Positions 1 to 8,698 of a stretch of DNA of 21,684 nucleotides are shown one piece after another. The notes below the pieces were generated by a model. That model was not told the origin of the DNA and did no database searches. It saw only the letters and a program-made list of their open reading frames with translations. A program made the translations under genes and the position numbers. Numbering within the stretch: position 1 is the stretch's first letter; each line of letters begins with the position of its first letter. Source of the DNA: Tritrichomonas musculus (Eukaryota > Parabasalia > Tritrichomonadida > Tritrichomonadidae); contig JAPFFF010000489.1 of NCBI GenBank assembly GCA_039105265.1, positions 1 through 21,684 of the forward strand, written 5' to 3'.

Positions 1-300
1 AAAATATGTTTATCTCAAAGTTAATATATCAAAATAAATAAAATTGATGAAAAAGATAATAACACCATATTTATACTTAATCATAAACTCACAAAATTAT
101 CAACAAGCAATAAACACAATATTTAAATATTATTTTAGCTAAAAAAAAGATTCATTCAAAAAAGCCCCCACTTTTTCTGGGAATATGTACAAATAAGTAA
201 AAATATTACTCAATTGCCTTATATTTTAAAAGTGTTTAAATGAAAATTTTTATACTCTTTGGTATAAAAAATTATTTTACAGTCATTTGTGATAAAATAA

Positions 301-492
301 ATCCCTGATTGCTATTTAAATCTAATTCAGAAATGCTGGTCAAGATATTTAAATGAACGTCCTTCAATTGATGAAATCATTGAGTTATTAAAAACACCTG
401 ATTTTATTGATCTTTTAGATTAGAATGAAGAAAAACTTGAATATCTAAACTTTATTTTTGATTCAAATTGTGATAAATCAGGCACTTTTTGA
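301..492 (+). pseudogene. Kinase C-lobe fragment, inverted (copy 1)
   Basis: Reading the plus strand from 301 gives a run typical of the end of a trichomonad TKL-like kinase domain: IPDCYLNLIQKCWS, then the subdomain XI arginine in NERPS (about 349-363), then a leucine-rich helix ending LLD before TAG at 421-423. The same frame continues for another 22 codons (NEEKLEYLNFIFD and on) to TGA at 490-492. TAA at 298-300 precedes it and nothing recognisable as kinase lies upstream, so only about 40 residues of domain survive. It aligns with the C-lobe of the minus-strand kinase next door (PEYYKNLIELCWS, NERPS) but runs the opposite way. The second minus-strand domain lacks exactly this part, so an in-place inversion is the simplest origin. 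No function is expected. Confidence 0.75.
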
Positions 493-1833
493 ATATTTGT
501 GATTATCGGCTTTCCAGTATAATTAGTATAATTAGTATTAACTGATTTAAAAAGTTTTGGATGAAAAATCTTATTGAGAAAGATATTTTTTGTCGAAAGA
601 TTTCCATGGATAATGTTTTGATTATGTAAAAATGATGATAATTTTTTGCAATCTTGTCATTTCTGCCCTTTGTTTTCTTTTTTCTTTTTCATCTTTTTCT
701 TTATCTTCTTGACTATTTTCTTCTATTTCTGCTTCATTGTTCAAATAATCATGAAGAGATGTATTTGGTGAATATTCACATACATATATTACTTTATTAT
801 ATCCATTTAAATCAGTATAATCAATTCCACTGAATTTGAGAATATTTGGATGTTCCATTTGATTGATAATTTGAATTTCATTTATTATATATTCTTTCTC
901 TTTCATTGTTAGTTCTTGGATTTCTTTATTAAAAATTTTGCATAAATATGTGTGTTTAGTAGTCATATTTTCGATTTTGTATGGTTTTGAAAATGAATTA
1001 TTGCTAATTTTATTAATCTTTCGATATTTTTTGATATCTATCTTTTTGATATTACCTAATTGGCCAAAAAATGATTCGTTTAGTGATATATAAAATTCAG
1101 CAATATTTTCAATATATCTATTGTATTCGTTTATATTAATATTATCTGAAATGAATGCTTGATTTGTTTCTAATTCATGAACTATTTTCGAAAATGAAGG
1201 ACGTTCATTTGGATTTTCTGACCAACATAGTTCAATTAAATTCTTATAATATTCTGGAGTTGTTTGATTGATTTTTGGTCGACATCCTTTCAAAATAGCT
1301 TTTTCAATTTCAAGTTCTGAAAATGGAATATCATTTGTAATAATTTCATATATGATCATTGAAAAAGAGAAAATATCACTGCTTTTGCTGTATTTATGTT
1401 CTTTGATGACTTCTGGGGAAATATATCGTGTTTCACAAAAAATTTCATTAGGTTCTTAATATTGATGTTCATTGATGTTTTGAATATAATCAAATGAACT
1501 GATTTTCGGATATGAATTGTGATCTAAAAAAATACGGCCTGATGAGAGATTTCGATGAATTATATTCTGTGAATGAAGATATTTCATTCCTGATGCAATC
1601 CCATATATGATAATCAACTTTTTAGTCTTATTCAATTTTATTGGTTCTCTCTTTTGTCTTTCTTTTTCTAATAAACCTTTCAATGATGTCTCTGAATATT
1701 CACTTATTATTGTTAGATAATGTTCAAAATTAAAGTTATATGTGCTACACTCAATATATTTCAATATTGATGGAAATTGAAACTTTGATGCAATTAGAGG
1801 TGTCGAAATTTATAAAGAATAAAATTCCGTCAT
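420..1833 (-). pseudogene. Broken double protein-kinase-like gene (copy 1)
   Basis: Two kinase-like domains follow each other on the minus strand. Domain 1 lacks its N-lobe start: ATG at 1831-1833 meets TAA after seven codons (1810-1812). The frame resumes (KFQFPSILKYIE; YGIASGMKYLHSQNIIHR), is cut by TAA at 1456-1458, and continues in the same frame through YISPEV and CWSENPNERPSF to about 1180. Its HRD is HRN (1549-1557) and its DFG is SFD (1489-1497), so catalysis was lost. Domain 2 starts near 1030: the glycine loop is degenerate (SNNSFSK, 985-1005), the ATP lysine (937-939) and the helix-C glutamate (877-879) remain, and a charged E/K-rich insert follows. The frame then shifts by one near 630-665 and goes on as LSSFLHNQNIIHGNL (HRD is HGN, 600-608) until TAA at 420-422. 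No APE or C-lobe follows on this strand. Family: trichomonad TKL-like kinases, by resemblance. No initiator consensus is seen before 1833. Confidence 0.8.
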
Positions 1834-2971
1834 TATAAATATAAAATATTATTGAATTAGTAGATGTTATTTTCAAATATAAAATATTGCTTTCTAGTTA
1901 ATATATATTAATTAGTATAAAATTTTTCAAAGTTCGATATTACACTGATTTAAATCTTTGAAAAAATAGTCCTTATGATATATTTTGTATCCAATAATAA
2001 ATTAATCTGCTCAAAATAATATTATGTTAACTTTTATCTGGAAATATCATAAATATTATTTTATTTTTTCTGTTAAATTAAATGTTTCCAAACTAATAAT
2101 TTAATATTTTATTTATTTAACTGTTTTTCAAATAATAATTAATCATATAATTATTTCTTATGAAGTTATTCTTGCGATAAATATTTTTATTTCATGAATT
2201 TTTTGTGAACATTTGAAAGGGTTATTTTTTGGATTTATCAATTACCTTGAAATGTTAAAAATCACTTTTTTTAGCGATCAATCTTTTGCGGGGCTGGAAC
2301 CAGCCCCGTAAAAGATTGGTCGTTATGGGGGCGAAGCCCCCATTAAAAACATTTAAAATTTTTTCATTCTTTTAATATTATATATATCTTTTGAGAAATG
2401 TCTATAAAGCACAAAATATTTAATTATTTCCAAAATACATTAACATATTAAACTGATAACTTTTTAAGACGCTCTTTTGAAATTTTATAAAAACATTTCT
2501 AACATTTGAAAAAAATAATACTGTTTTCTTAAATTTTTATAAAATTGATCTTTCATATAAAATATCCAAAACCACTAGATATACATACTTAAATAAAATC
2601 TTTTTTTTAGTTTCTGATTTGACTGAATTTCATACATATCTAAAAACTCAATCATATTTCGTTATTTCTAAAATTATTCTTATTAACCAATATAAAATAT
2701 CGTTGCAACAGCACTTTTTTATAATAATTTCATATAGATGATATCTTCAATGATCTTTATCGCTGTTATCAAATATATATATTTGGAAATTATATATGCA
2801 AAATCGTCCTCCATTCCAAATTGTCAAATGGATAAGTCAAAAAAATATTTCTTCGTATTAATACCATTTTACACCTACTAATATAAAATGAAAAGAAAAA
2901 TAAAAAATTATATGGCTTTCTATCTTTATTTATAATACAATATCTATATCTATTAATGTGAAACAGATCAA
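1834..2971. other. AT-rich spacer between kinase remnant and 180-residue gene
   Basis: About 1.1 kb with no convincing coding region on either strand: all frames are broken by frequent TAA and TAG. The only strong structure is the GC-rich double hairpin at 2272-2343. The 3' end of the 180-residue gene's transcript probably lies at the right edge, where the minus strand reads TAAATAAA (2925-2932), 40 nt past the stop; trichomonad 3' signals are built on UAAA. A 15-mer at 2864-2878 (CCATTTTACACCTAC) recurs inside the mobile element of copy 2. The same spacer lies at 6227-7364, 11616-12753, 16009-17146 and 20402-21539. Confidence 0.7.
2272..2343 (+). other. GC-rich double hairpin, possible structured RNA or DNA element (copy 1)
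   Basis: Two adjacent stem-loops stand out in otherwise very AT-rich DNA. Hairpin A (2272-2325) pairs 26 bases on each side around a 2-base centre (AA, 2298-2299), with core GGGGCTGG opposite CCAGCCCC. Its only three non-Watson-Crick pairs (2274/2323, 2278/2319, 2288/2309) are all G-U if the plus strand is transcribed, but A-C if the minus strand is. Hairpin B (2325-2343) has an 8-bp stem, ATGGGGGC opposite GCCCCCAT, with loop GAA. Its tip, GCGAAGC, is the known exceptionally stable DNA mini-hairpin. A and B share base 2325. T-runs flank it at 2266-2272 and 2359-2364. It could be a small RNA, a transcription end or processing signal, a DNA cruciform, or the relic of a dispersed repeat; nothing here decides. 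Confidence 0.6.
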
Positions 2972-3514
2972 TTAGTTAGTAATAAGATCATTGAAAAGGA
3001 AATTATTATCATTCTCGTCATCGAAAAATGAATTCATTTTGGCATATCCTTTGCCATTCCTCTTTTTATTTAATTGCTTGATTGTATTTTTGTTCGTATA
3101 AGGCATTTCCTGTGTCAATGTGAATTGGATTTCAAACTTCCCAACTGTTTTACGATCAGAGCCTTTCTTGCCTGATCGTTGAACTGGCTCTAGGAGTTTT
3201 ATTGTTTTCATTTCTGTGTTGGTAATATCATTGAATTTGGTCGGGATTTGATCTTTTAGAATAACGGCCGATGCAAAAATTGGATCTTTCTGCGAAAAAC
3301 TTTTCTTCCTCATAACAATTAAGATTCTTTCCGTTTTTTCATTGATCTTGACTGAAAAGAATGGACGAGTTGTTTGCATCTTTTTAGCTTCAAAGGAGAA
3401 AGCTTGTTTTTCACCACTTGGAAGTGTTGTAACACTAACACGGAGAGTGTCATTATCTTGAACAATTCCTTTCTGGAGTTCAAAGGATTGCATTTGGATG
3501 TTTAAGCAAAGCAT
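2972..3514 (-). CDS. 180-residue beta-rich protein, possibly C2-like (copy 1)
   Basis: This is the only intact gene of the unit. Residues 1-135 alternate short hydrophobic strands with polar turns (LCLNIQMQSFEL at 2-13, LRVSVTTLP at 24-32, RILIVMRKK at 63-71, IFASAVILKDQIP at 79-91, KFEIQFTLTQ at 126-135), a pattern like the beta-sandwich of C2 domains. The phrase DPIFASAVILKDQIP sits where C2 domains have their D-x-x-G-like strand turn. No full set of calcium-binding aspartates is evident. A basic stretch (GKKGSDRK, 115-122) and a basic then acidic, Asn-rich tail (140-180) follow. There is no signal peptide or membrane segment. The start ATG is supported by an initiator about 13 nt upstream; the stop is TAA, with TAAATAAA 40 nt beyond. 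Codon use looks more balanced and GC content higher than in the spacers, consistent with selection. The C2 link is inference; the function is unknown. Confidence 0.85.
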   Translation of the reverse strand: MLCLNIQMQSFELQKGIVQDNDTLRVSVTTLPSGEKQAFSFEAKKMQTTRPFFSVKINEKTERILIVMRKKSFSQKDPIFASAVILKDQIPTKFNDITNTEMKTIKLLEPVQRSGKKGSDRKTVGKFEIQFTLTQEMPYTNKNTIKQLNKKRNGKGYAKMNSFFDDENDNNFLFNDLITN

Positions 3515-3524
3515 TTTATATAAA

Positions 3525-3534
3525 AATGATGTGA
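3525..3534 (-). promoter_or_regulatory. Candidate initiator (Inr) of the 180-residue gene (copy 1)
   Basis: On the minus strand, TCATT (A at 3527) fits the trichomonad initiator TCA-Py-(T/A) and would give a 13-nt 5' leader, the usual length in that group. A second match, TCACA (A at 3532), overlaps just upstream and would give an 18-nt leader. This position supports the chosen ATG. The motif is short, so the call rests on position as much as on sequence. Confidence 0.55.
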
Positions 3535-4693
3535 TTTTATGTGAATTCGTTTTTATACTATTACTTCAATTTTTGAGTATTTATTTTCTTTATTTATTTA
3601 CATAATTAACTCAATATTATTTTTTATGTATTTTATTTTTGGAATTGTATGTTTATATTTTCGTAAACCATTCATTATTTGTATGTATTGTGAATATTTC
3701 TGAGAGATTTATATAAAAAATAAATCAAATAATCAATACAAAAAAGTGGAATAATGAAATCAATGAATCAATGAATTCATGAATTGCTTTCTTTTATATG
3801 TATTATCATTTAACTGTTGTTATGGTAACCTTCATGATTATATAGCAAAGGTATTATGAATGATAATATTTTGGGGTTGTTTGTAAATTTTTCATATGTT
3901 TCGTTCAATTTATCATTATTTTAATTATTGTATCCTTTTTGATTATATGGCAAAGGTGTAGTTAATTGTCTGTGAATAATTATAATTATATTAATTCTTT
4001 TTTTTGTCTCTTAAATCATTTTTTTGTGGATAATTTGCTTGTATGAATTTAATACGTGCTTAATTTTTGTCTTAGGCGTGTTTATTAAAATATTGATATA
4101 TTTGAAATTCACTGAATTTGAATCACGATGAATTCTTCTAGGTGTTTGTATATTAATATATATAAATACGGGTTTTGTTGTCTTTGGTAAATGGAATTAA
4201 TGAAGTATTGTTCGGTTTTAAATAAAAATGAAGTAAAAAATGACTCTCTGAAATATTTTTATTTATTTCAAAAATATTGATAGTATATTCAATCATTTAT
4301 ATTTTTTATATTTTTATTTTGACTTTTTATAATAAAAATATTCAATTTTTTATTGAATTATTTTCTGAAAATAATTATTTATTTTAATATATAAAAATAT
4401 GTTTATCTCAAAGTTAATATATCAAAATAAATAAAATTGATGAAAAAGATAATAACACCATATTTATACTTAATCATAAACTCACAAAATTATCAACAAG
4501 CAATAAACACAATATTTAAATATTATTTTAGCTAAAAAAAAGATTCATTCAAAAAAGCCCCCACTTTTTCTGGGAATATGTACAAATAAGTAAAAATATT
4601 ACTCAATTGCCTTATATTTTAAAAGTGTTTAAATGAAAATTTTTATACTCTTTGGTATAAAAAATTATTTTACAGTCATTTGTGATAAAATAA
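3535..4693. other. AT-rich spacer upstream of the 180-residue gene, running into the next unit
   Basis: About 1.15 kb crossing the copy 1/copy 2 join, with no supported gene on either strand. It holds the imperfect direct repeat pair (3804-3957), a small palindrome ATGAATTCAT near 3772-3781, and an AT hairpin at 4340-4358 (ATTCAAT, five T, ATTGAAT) close to the unit join. Bases 4394-4693 correspond to 1-300 of copy 1; a kinase activation segment would be expected there on the plus strand, but none is recognisable. Equivalent spacers are 7928-10082 (with the insertion), 13317-14475 and 17710-18868. Confidence 0.65.
3804..3957. repeat. Imperfect direct repeat pair (49 and 47 bp), copy 1
   Basis: Two related segments, 3804-3852 and 3911-3957, both start TATCATT and end with a shared block of the form CCTTNNTGATTATATNGCAAAGGT (21 of 24 bases equal, 3829-3852 against 3934-3957), 105 bp apart. 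They lie about 290-440 bp upstream of the 180-residue gene's start. They may be a decayed duplication or paired binding sites for a regulator; there is no direct evidence of either. Confidence 0.6.
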
Positions 4694-4885
4694 ATCCCTG
4701 ATTGCTATTTAAATCTAATTCAGAAATGCTGGTCAAGATATTTAAATGAACGTCCTTCAATTGATGAAATCATTGAGTTATTAAAAACACCTGATTTTAT
4801 TGATCTTTTAGATTAGAATGAAGAAAAACTTGAATATCTAAACTTTATTTTTGATTCAAATTGTGATAAATCAGGCACTTTTTGA
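4694..4885 (+). pseudogene. Kinase C-lobe fragment, inverted (copy 2)
   Basis: Copy of the 301-492 fragment, with the same internal TAG (4814-4816) and no difference seen. Confidence 0.75.
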
Positions 4886-6226
4886 ATATTTGTGATTATC
4901 GGCTTTCCAGTATAATTAGTATAATTAGTATTAACTGATTTAAAAAGTTTTGGATGAAAAATCTTATTGAGAAAGATATTTTTTGTCGAAAGATTTCCAT
5001 GGATAATGTTTTGATTATGTAAAAATGATGATAATTTTTTGCAATCTTGTCATTTCTGCCCTTTGTTTTCTTTTTTCTTTTTCATCTTTTTCTTTATCTT
5101 CTTGACTATTTTCTTCTATTTCTGCTTCATTGTTCAAATAATCATGAAGAGATGTATTTGGTGAATATTCACATACATATATTACTTTATTATATCCATT
5201 TAAATCAGTATAATCAATTCCACTGAATTTGAGAATATTTGGATGTTCCATTTGATTGATAATTTGAATTTCATTTATTATATATTCTTTCTCTTTCATT
5301 GTTAGTTCTTGGATTTCTTTATTAAAAATTTTGCATAAATATGTGTGTTTAGTAGTCATATTTTCGATTTTGTATGGTTTTGAAAATGAATTATTGCTAA
5401 TTTTATTAATCTTTCGATATTTTTTGATATCTATCTTTTTGATATTACCTAATTGGCCAAAAAATGATTCGTTTAGTGATATATAAAATTCAGCAATATT
5501 TTCAATATATCTATTGTATTCGTTTATATTAATATTATCTGAAATGAATGCTTGATTTGTTTCTAATTCATGAACTATTTTCGAAAATGAAGGACGTTCA
5601 TTTGGATTTTCTGACCAACATAGTTCAATTAAATTCTTATAATATTCTGGAGTTGTTTGATTGATTTTTGGTCGACATCCTTTCAAAATAGCTTTTTCAA
5701 TTTCAAGTTCTGAAAATGGAATATCATTTGTAATAATTTCATATATGATCATTGAAAAAGAGAAAATATCACTGCTTTTGCTGTATTTATGTTCTTTGAT
5801 GACTTCTGGGGAAATATATCGTGTTTCACAAAAAATTTCATTAGGTTCTTAATATTGATGTTCATTGATGTTTTGAATATAATCAAATGAACTGATTTTC
5901 GGATATGAATTGTGATCTAAAAAAATACGGCCTGATGAGAGATTTCGATGAATTATATTCTGTGAATGAAGATATTTCATTCCTGATGCAATCCCATATA
6001 TGATAATCAACTTTTTAGTCTTATTCAATTTTATTGGTTCTCTCTTTTGTCTTTCTTTTTCTAATAAACCTTTCAATGATGTCTCTGAATATTCACTTAT
6101 TATTGTTAGATAATGTTCAAAATTAAAGTTATATGTGCTACACTCAATATATTTCAATATTGATGGAAATTGAAACTTTGATGCAATTAGAGGTGTCGAA
6201 ATTTATAAAGAATAAAATTCCGTCAT
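4813..6226 (-). pseudogene. Broken double protein-kinase-like gene (copy 2)
   Basis: Copy of 420-1833 with the same in-frame stops (6203-6205, 5849-5851) and the same frame change. The longest open stretches are 5849-6157 and 5015-5752. Shared lesions show that the gene was already broken before the unit was amplified, or that conversion has since spread them. Confidence 0.8.
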
Positions 6227-6664
6227 TATAAATATAAAATATTATTGAATTAGTAGATGTTATTTTCAAATATAAAATATTGCTTTCTAGTTAATATATA
6301 TTAATTAGTATAAAATTTTTCAAAGTTCGATATTACACTGATTTAAATCTTTGAAAAAATAGTCCTTATGATATATTTTGTATCCAATAATAAATTAATC
6401 TGCTCAAAATAATATTATGTTAACTTTTATCTGGAAATATCATAAATATTATTTTATTTTTTCTGTTAAATTAAATGTTTCCAAACTAATAATTTAATAT
6501 TTTATTTATTTAACTGTTTTTCAAATAATAATTAATCATATAATTATTTCTTATGAAGTTATTCTTGCGATAAATATTTTTATTTCATGAATTTTTTGTG
6601 AACATTTGAAAGGGTTATTTTTTGGATTTATCAATTACCTTGAAATGTTAAAAATCACTTTTTT

Positions 6665-6736
6665 TAGCGATCAATCTTTTGCGGGGCTGGAACCAGCCCC
6701 GTAAAAGATTGGTCGTTATGGGGGCGAAGCCCCCAT
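6665..6736 (+). other. GC-rich double hairpin (copy 2)
   Basis: Copy of 2272-2343, with the same three wobble positions and GAA loop. Confidence 0.6.
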
Positions 6737-7364
6737 TAAAAACATTTAAAATTTTTTCATTCTTTTAATATTATATATATCTTTTGAGAAATGTCTATAA
6801 AGCACAAAATATTTAATTATTTCCAAAATACATTAACATATTAAACTGATAACTTTTTAAGACGCTCTTTTGAAATTTTATAAAAACATTTCTAACATTT
6901 GAAAAAAATAATACTGTTTTCTTAAATTTTTATAAAATTGATCTTTCATATAAAATATCCAAAACCACTAGATATACATACTTAAATAAAATCTTTTTTT
7001 TAGTTTCTGATTTGACTGAATTTCATACATATCTAAAAACTCAATCATATTTCGTTATTTCTAAAATTATTCTTATTAACCAATATAAAATATCGTTGCA
7101 ACAGCACTTTTTTATAATAATTTCATATAGATGATATCTTCAATGATCTTTATCGCTGTTATCAAATATATATATTTGGAAATTATATATGCAAAATCGT
7201 CCTCCATTCCAAATTGTCAAATGGATAAGTCAAAAAAATATTTCTTCGTATTAATACCATTTTACACCTACTAATATAAAATGAAAAGAAAAATAAAAAA
7301 TTATATGGCTTTCTATCTTTATTTATAATACAATATCTATATCTATTAATGTGAAACAGATCAA

Positions 7365-7907
7365 TTAGTTAGTAATAAGATCATTGAAAAGGAAATTATT
7401 ATCATTCTCGTCATCGAAAAATGAATTCATTTTGGCATATCCTTTGCCATTCCTCTTTTTATTTAATTGCTTGATTGTATTTTTGTTCGTATAAGGCATT
7501 TCCTGTGTCAATGTGAATTGGATTTCAAACTTCCCAACTGTTTTACGATCAGAGCCTTTCTTGCCTGATCGTTGAACTGGCTCTAGGAGTTTTATTGTTT
7601 TCATTTCTGTGTTGGTAATATCATTGAATTTGGTCGGGATTTGATCTTTTAGAATAACGGCCGATGCAAAAATTGGATCTTTCTGCGAAAAACTTTTCTT
7701 CCTCATAACAATTAAGATTCTTTCCGTTTTTTCATTGATCTTGACTGAAAAGAATGGACGAGTTGTTTGCATCTTTTTAGCTTCAAAGGAGAAAGCTTGT
7801 TTTTCACCACTTGGAAGTGTTGTAACACTAACACGGAGAGTGTCATTATCTTGAACAATTCCTTTCTGGAGTTCAAAGGATTGCATTTGGATGTTTAAGC
7901 AAAGCAT
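7365..7907 (-). CDS. 180-residue beta-rich protein, possibly C2-like (copy 2)
   Basis: Protein identical to the copy at 2972-3514. Its upstream region differs from all other copies: a 994-bp transposon-like element sits 115 bp before the ATG. The core initiator (7918-7922) lies between the gene and the insertion and is untouched, but anything further upstream has been moved by 996 bp. Confidence 0.85.
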   Translation of the reverse strand: MLCLNIQMQSFELQKGIVQDNDTLRVSVTTLPSGEKQAFSFEAKKMQTTRPFFSVKINEKTERILIVMRKKSFSQKDPIFASAVILKDQIPTKFNDITNTEMKTIKLLEPVQRSGKKGSDRKTVGKFEIQFTLTQEMPYTNKNTIKQLNKKRNGKGYAKMNSFFDDENDNNFLFNDLITN

Positions 7908-7917
7908 TTTATATAAA

Positions 7918-7927
7918 AATGATGTGA
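7918..7927 (-). promoter_or_regulatory. Candidate initiator (copy 2)
   Basis: Same pair of overlapping TCA-Py motifs. The mobile element begins about 97 bp further upstream. Confidence 0.55.
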
Positions 7928-8021
7928 TTTTATGTGAATTCGTTTTTATACTATTACTTCAATTTTTGAGTATTTATTTTCTTTATTTATTTACATAATT
8001 AACTCAATATTATTTTTTATG

Positions 8022-8023
8022 TA
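8022..8023. other. Target-site duplication TA (left)
   Basis: The single TA of the empty site (3629-3630 in copy 1) appears on both sides of the element, here and at 9018-9019. Confidence 0.9.
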
Positions 8024-8070
8024 TAGTAGTGTCTATAAGTGGCCACGCTCTCAATTAAGTGGCCACGGTG
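8024..8070 (+). repeat. Left terminal inverted repeat with doubled GTGGCCAC site
   Basis: 47 bp matching the right end inverted, 45 of 47; the mismatches are at 8034 and 8056. It contains the 8-bp palindrome GTGGCCAC twice (8039-8046, 8059-8066), 20 bp apart, a likely paired transposase-binding site. Confidence 0.88.
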
Positions 8071-8273
8071 TCAGATTAATTCAAAAAGTTTATATAAGAT
8101 TTTAATTCAAAAAGATTTAAAAATGAAAAATAAAATAGCAAAAATATACAATTTCTATCAATATTCGTGATTAACTAATAATCATTAGAGATCAATTAAC
8201 TTATTTATTAATCTTTAACATTGTATAATCAAGAATCAATATCTTAATTTTTACTAATACAATCAAAACAAAA

Positions 8274-8396
8274 TCACAAAACAAAAGTTTGATCTAACTT
8301 ATCATTATTTCTTTCTAATCTTTTAGATCGATATTTAGTAATTATTAGAGGGTAATGTTTCTTTGAATCAGGATAAGACCATCCAAATGAAAGCAT
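8274..8396 (-). CDS. Short 40-codon frame inside the mobile element, doubtful
   Basis: ATG at 8394-8396 to TGA at 8274-8276 gives a 40-residue peptide starting MLSFGWSYPDSKKHYPL, with a basic middle (KYRSKRLERNN). Its composition is less AT-driven than the surroundings, so it may be a coding relic of the parent transposon, but it shows no recognisable transposase motif such as a DDE triad or helix-turn-helix. A TAA lies three codons before the ATG. It could equally be chance. Confidence 0.2.
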   Translation of the reverse strand: MLSFGWSYPDSKKHYPLIITKYRSKRLERNNDKLDQTFVL

Positions 8397-8534
8397 TAGT
8401 TGGATTTAATGATTTGTTTTGTCGATTTTCTTGATAGCGCTAGTAAAAAATAAGATCCTGAATATGTTTAAAAGCGATATTAGAGAATAAAGCTGCTGCT
8501 TTTCAGTAAATAAACGTAGGTACCAAATTGATGC

Positions 8535-8554
8535 TGAGAAAAGCATCAGCAATT
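8535..8554. other. Small hairpin inside the mobile element
   Basis: 7-bp stem TGATGCT opposite AGCATCA with loop GAGAAA, in the middle of the element. TGATGCTGAG recurs near 8602. No role can be assigned. Confidence 0.4.
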
Positions 8555-8698
8555 TATTTTTGGTATGTCGATATAGCGAACGTAAGAAGGTAGGGGCAAG
8601 ATGATGCTGAGTTATGATTTCATAAAAGAAGATAATTTTTGAGAAGAAAATAGAGGTTACTCATTGAATTTTATTGATCTTTTTATTCAAATAAACGG

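Larger units (their letters stand above)
1..4393. repeat. Tandem repeat unit, copy 1 (4,393 bp)
   Basis: First visible copy of the array; the phase (where a unit starts) is arbitrary and set by the window edge. The join to copy 2 is seamless: the AT-rich run near 4385-4397 leads straight into the same sequence as position 1. The unit holds one plus-strand kinase scrap, one broken minus-strand double-kinase gene, one GC-rich double hairpin, and one intact minus-strand gene for a 180-residue protein. Copies 1, 3 and 4 have identical spacing of every landmark, so no indels are seen between them, and all coding stretches translate identically. Such homogeneity means recent amplification, active gene conversion, or in part an assembly effect. 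Confidence 0.97.

Noticed and set aside
1-300. Activation segment of the inverted kinase on the plus strand
   Set aside because: All three frames are broken and no APE, SPE or subdomain IX motif could be recognised.
1268-1459. 63-codon plus-strand open frame, and its copies at 5661, 11050, 15443 and 19836
   Set aside because: It lies antisense to the kinase remnant, whose frame has clear family motifs; the plus-strand peptide shows none.
420-1833. Reassigned TAA/TAG codons (reading as Gln), which would open several kinase frames
   Set aside because: The in-frame stops at 1810-1812, 1456-1458 and 421-423 are tempting, but the same gene also has a frame change and an inverted end, so it is dead anyway. 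The intact 180-residue gene ends at TAA with a proper 3' signal beyond, and no TAA or TAG lies within it.
2289-2310. Minus-strand GGTTCCAGCCC resembling a Pol III B box, hence a tRNA-like gene
   Set aside because: It is a by-product of the perfect stem (the loop side of GGCTGGAACCAGCC). No acceptor, anticodon arm or A box is found at suitable spacing.
2272-2343. CRISPR-like or bacterial rho-independent terminator
   Set aside because: There is one hairpin pair per 4.4-kb unit and no short repeat-spacer series. The context is eukaryotic, and no plus-strand gene ends just before it.
3436-3447. ACTAACACGGAG, close to the trichomonad branch/3' splice motif ACTAACACACAG
   Set aside because: It is on the plus strand inside a minus-strand coding region, differs at key bases including the terminal AG context, and has no paired 5' site reading into a gene. 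GTATGT near 3679 is likewise isolated.
4340-4358. AT hairpin near the unit join as a replication origin or recombination site
   Set aside because: A stem of A and T only is common by chance in DNA this AT-rich, and the unit boundary is arbitrary.
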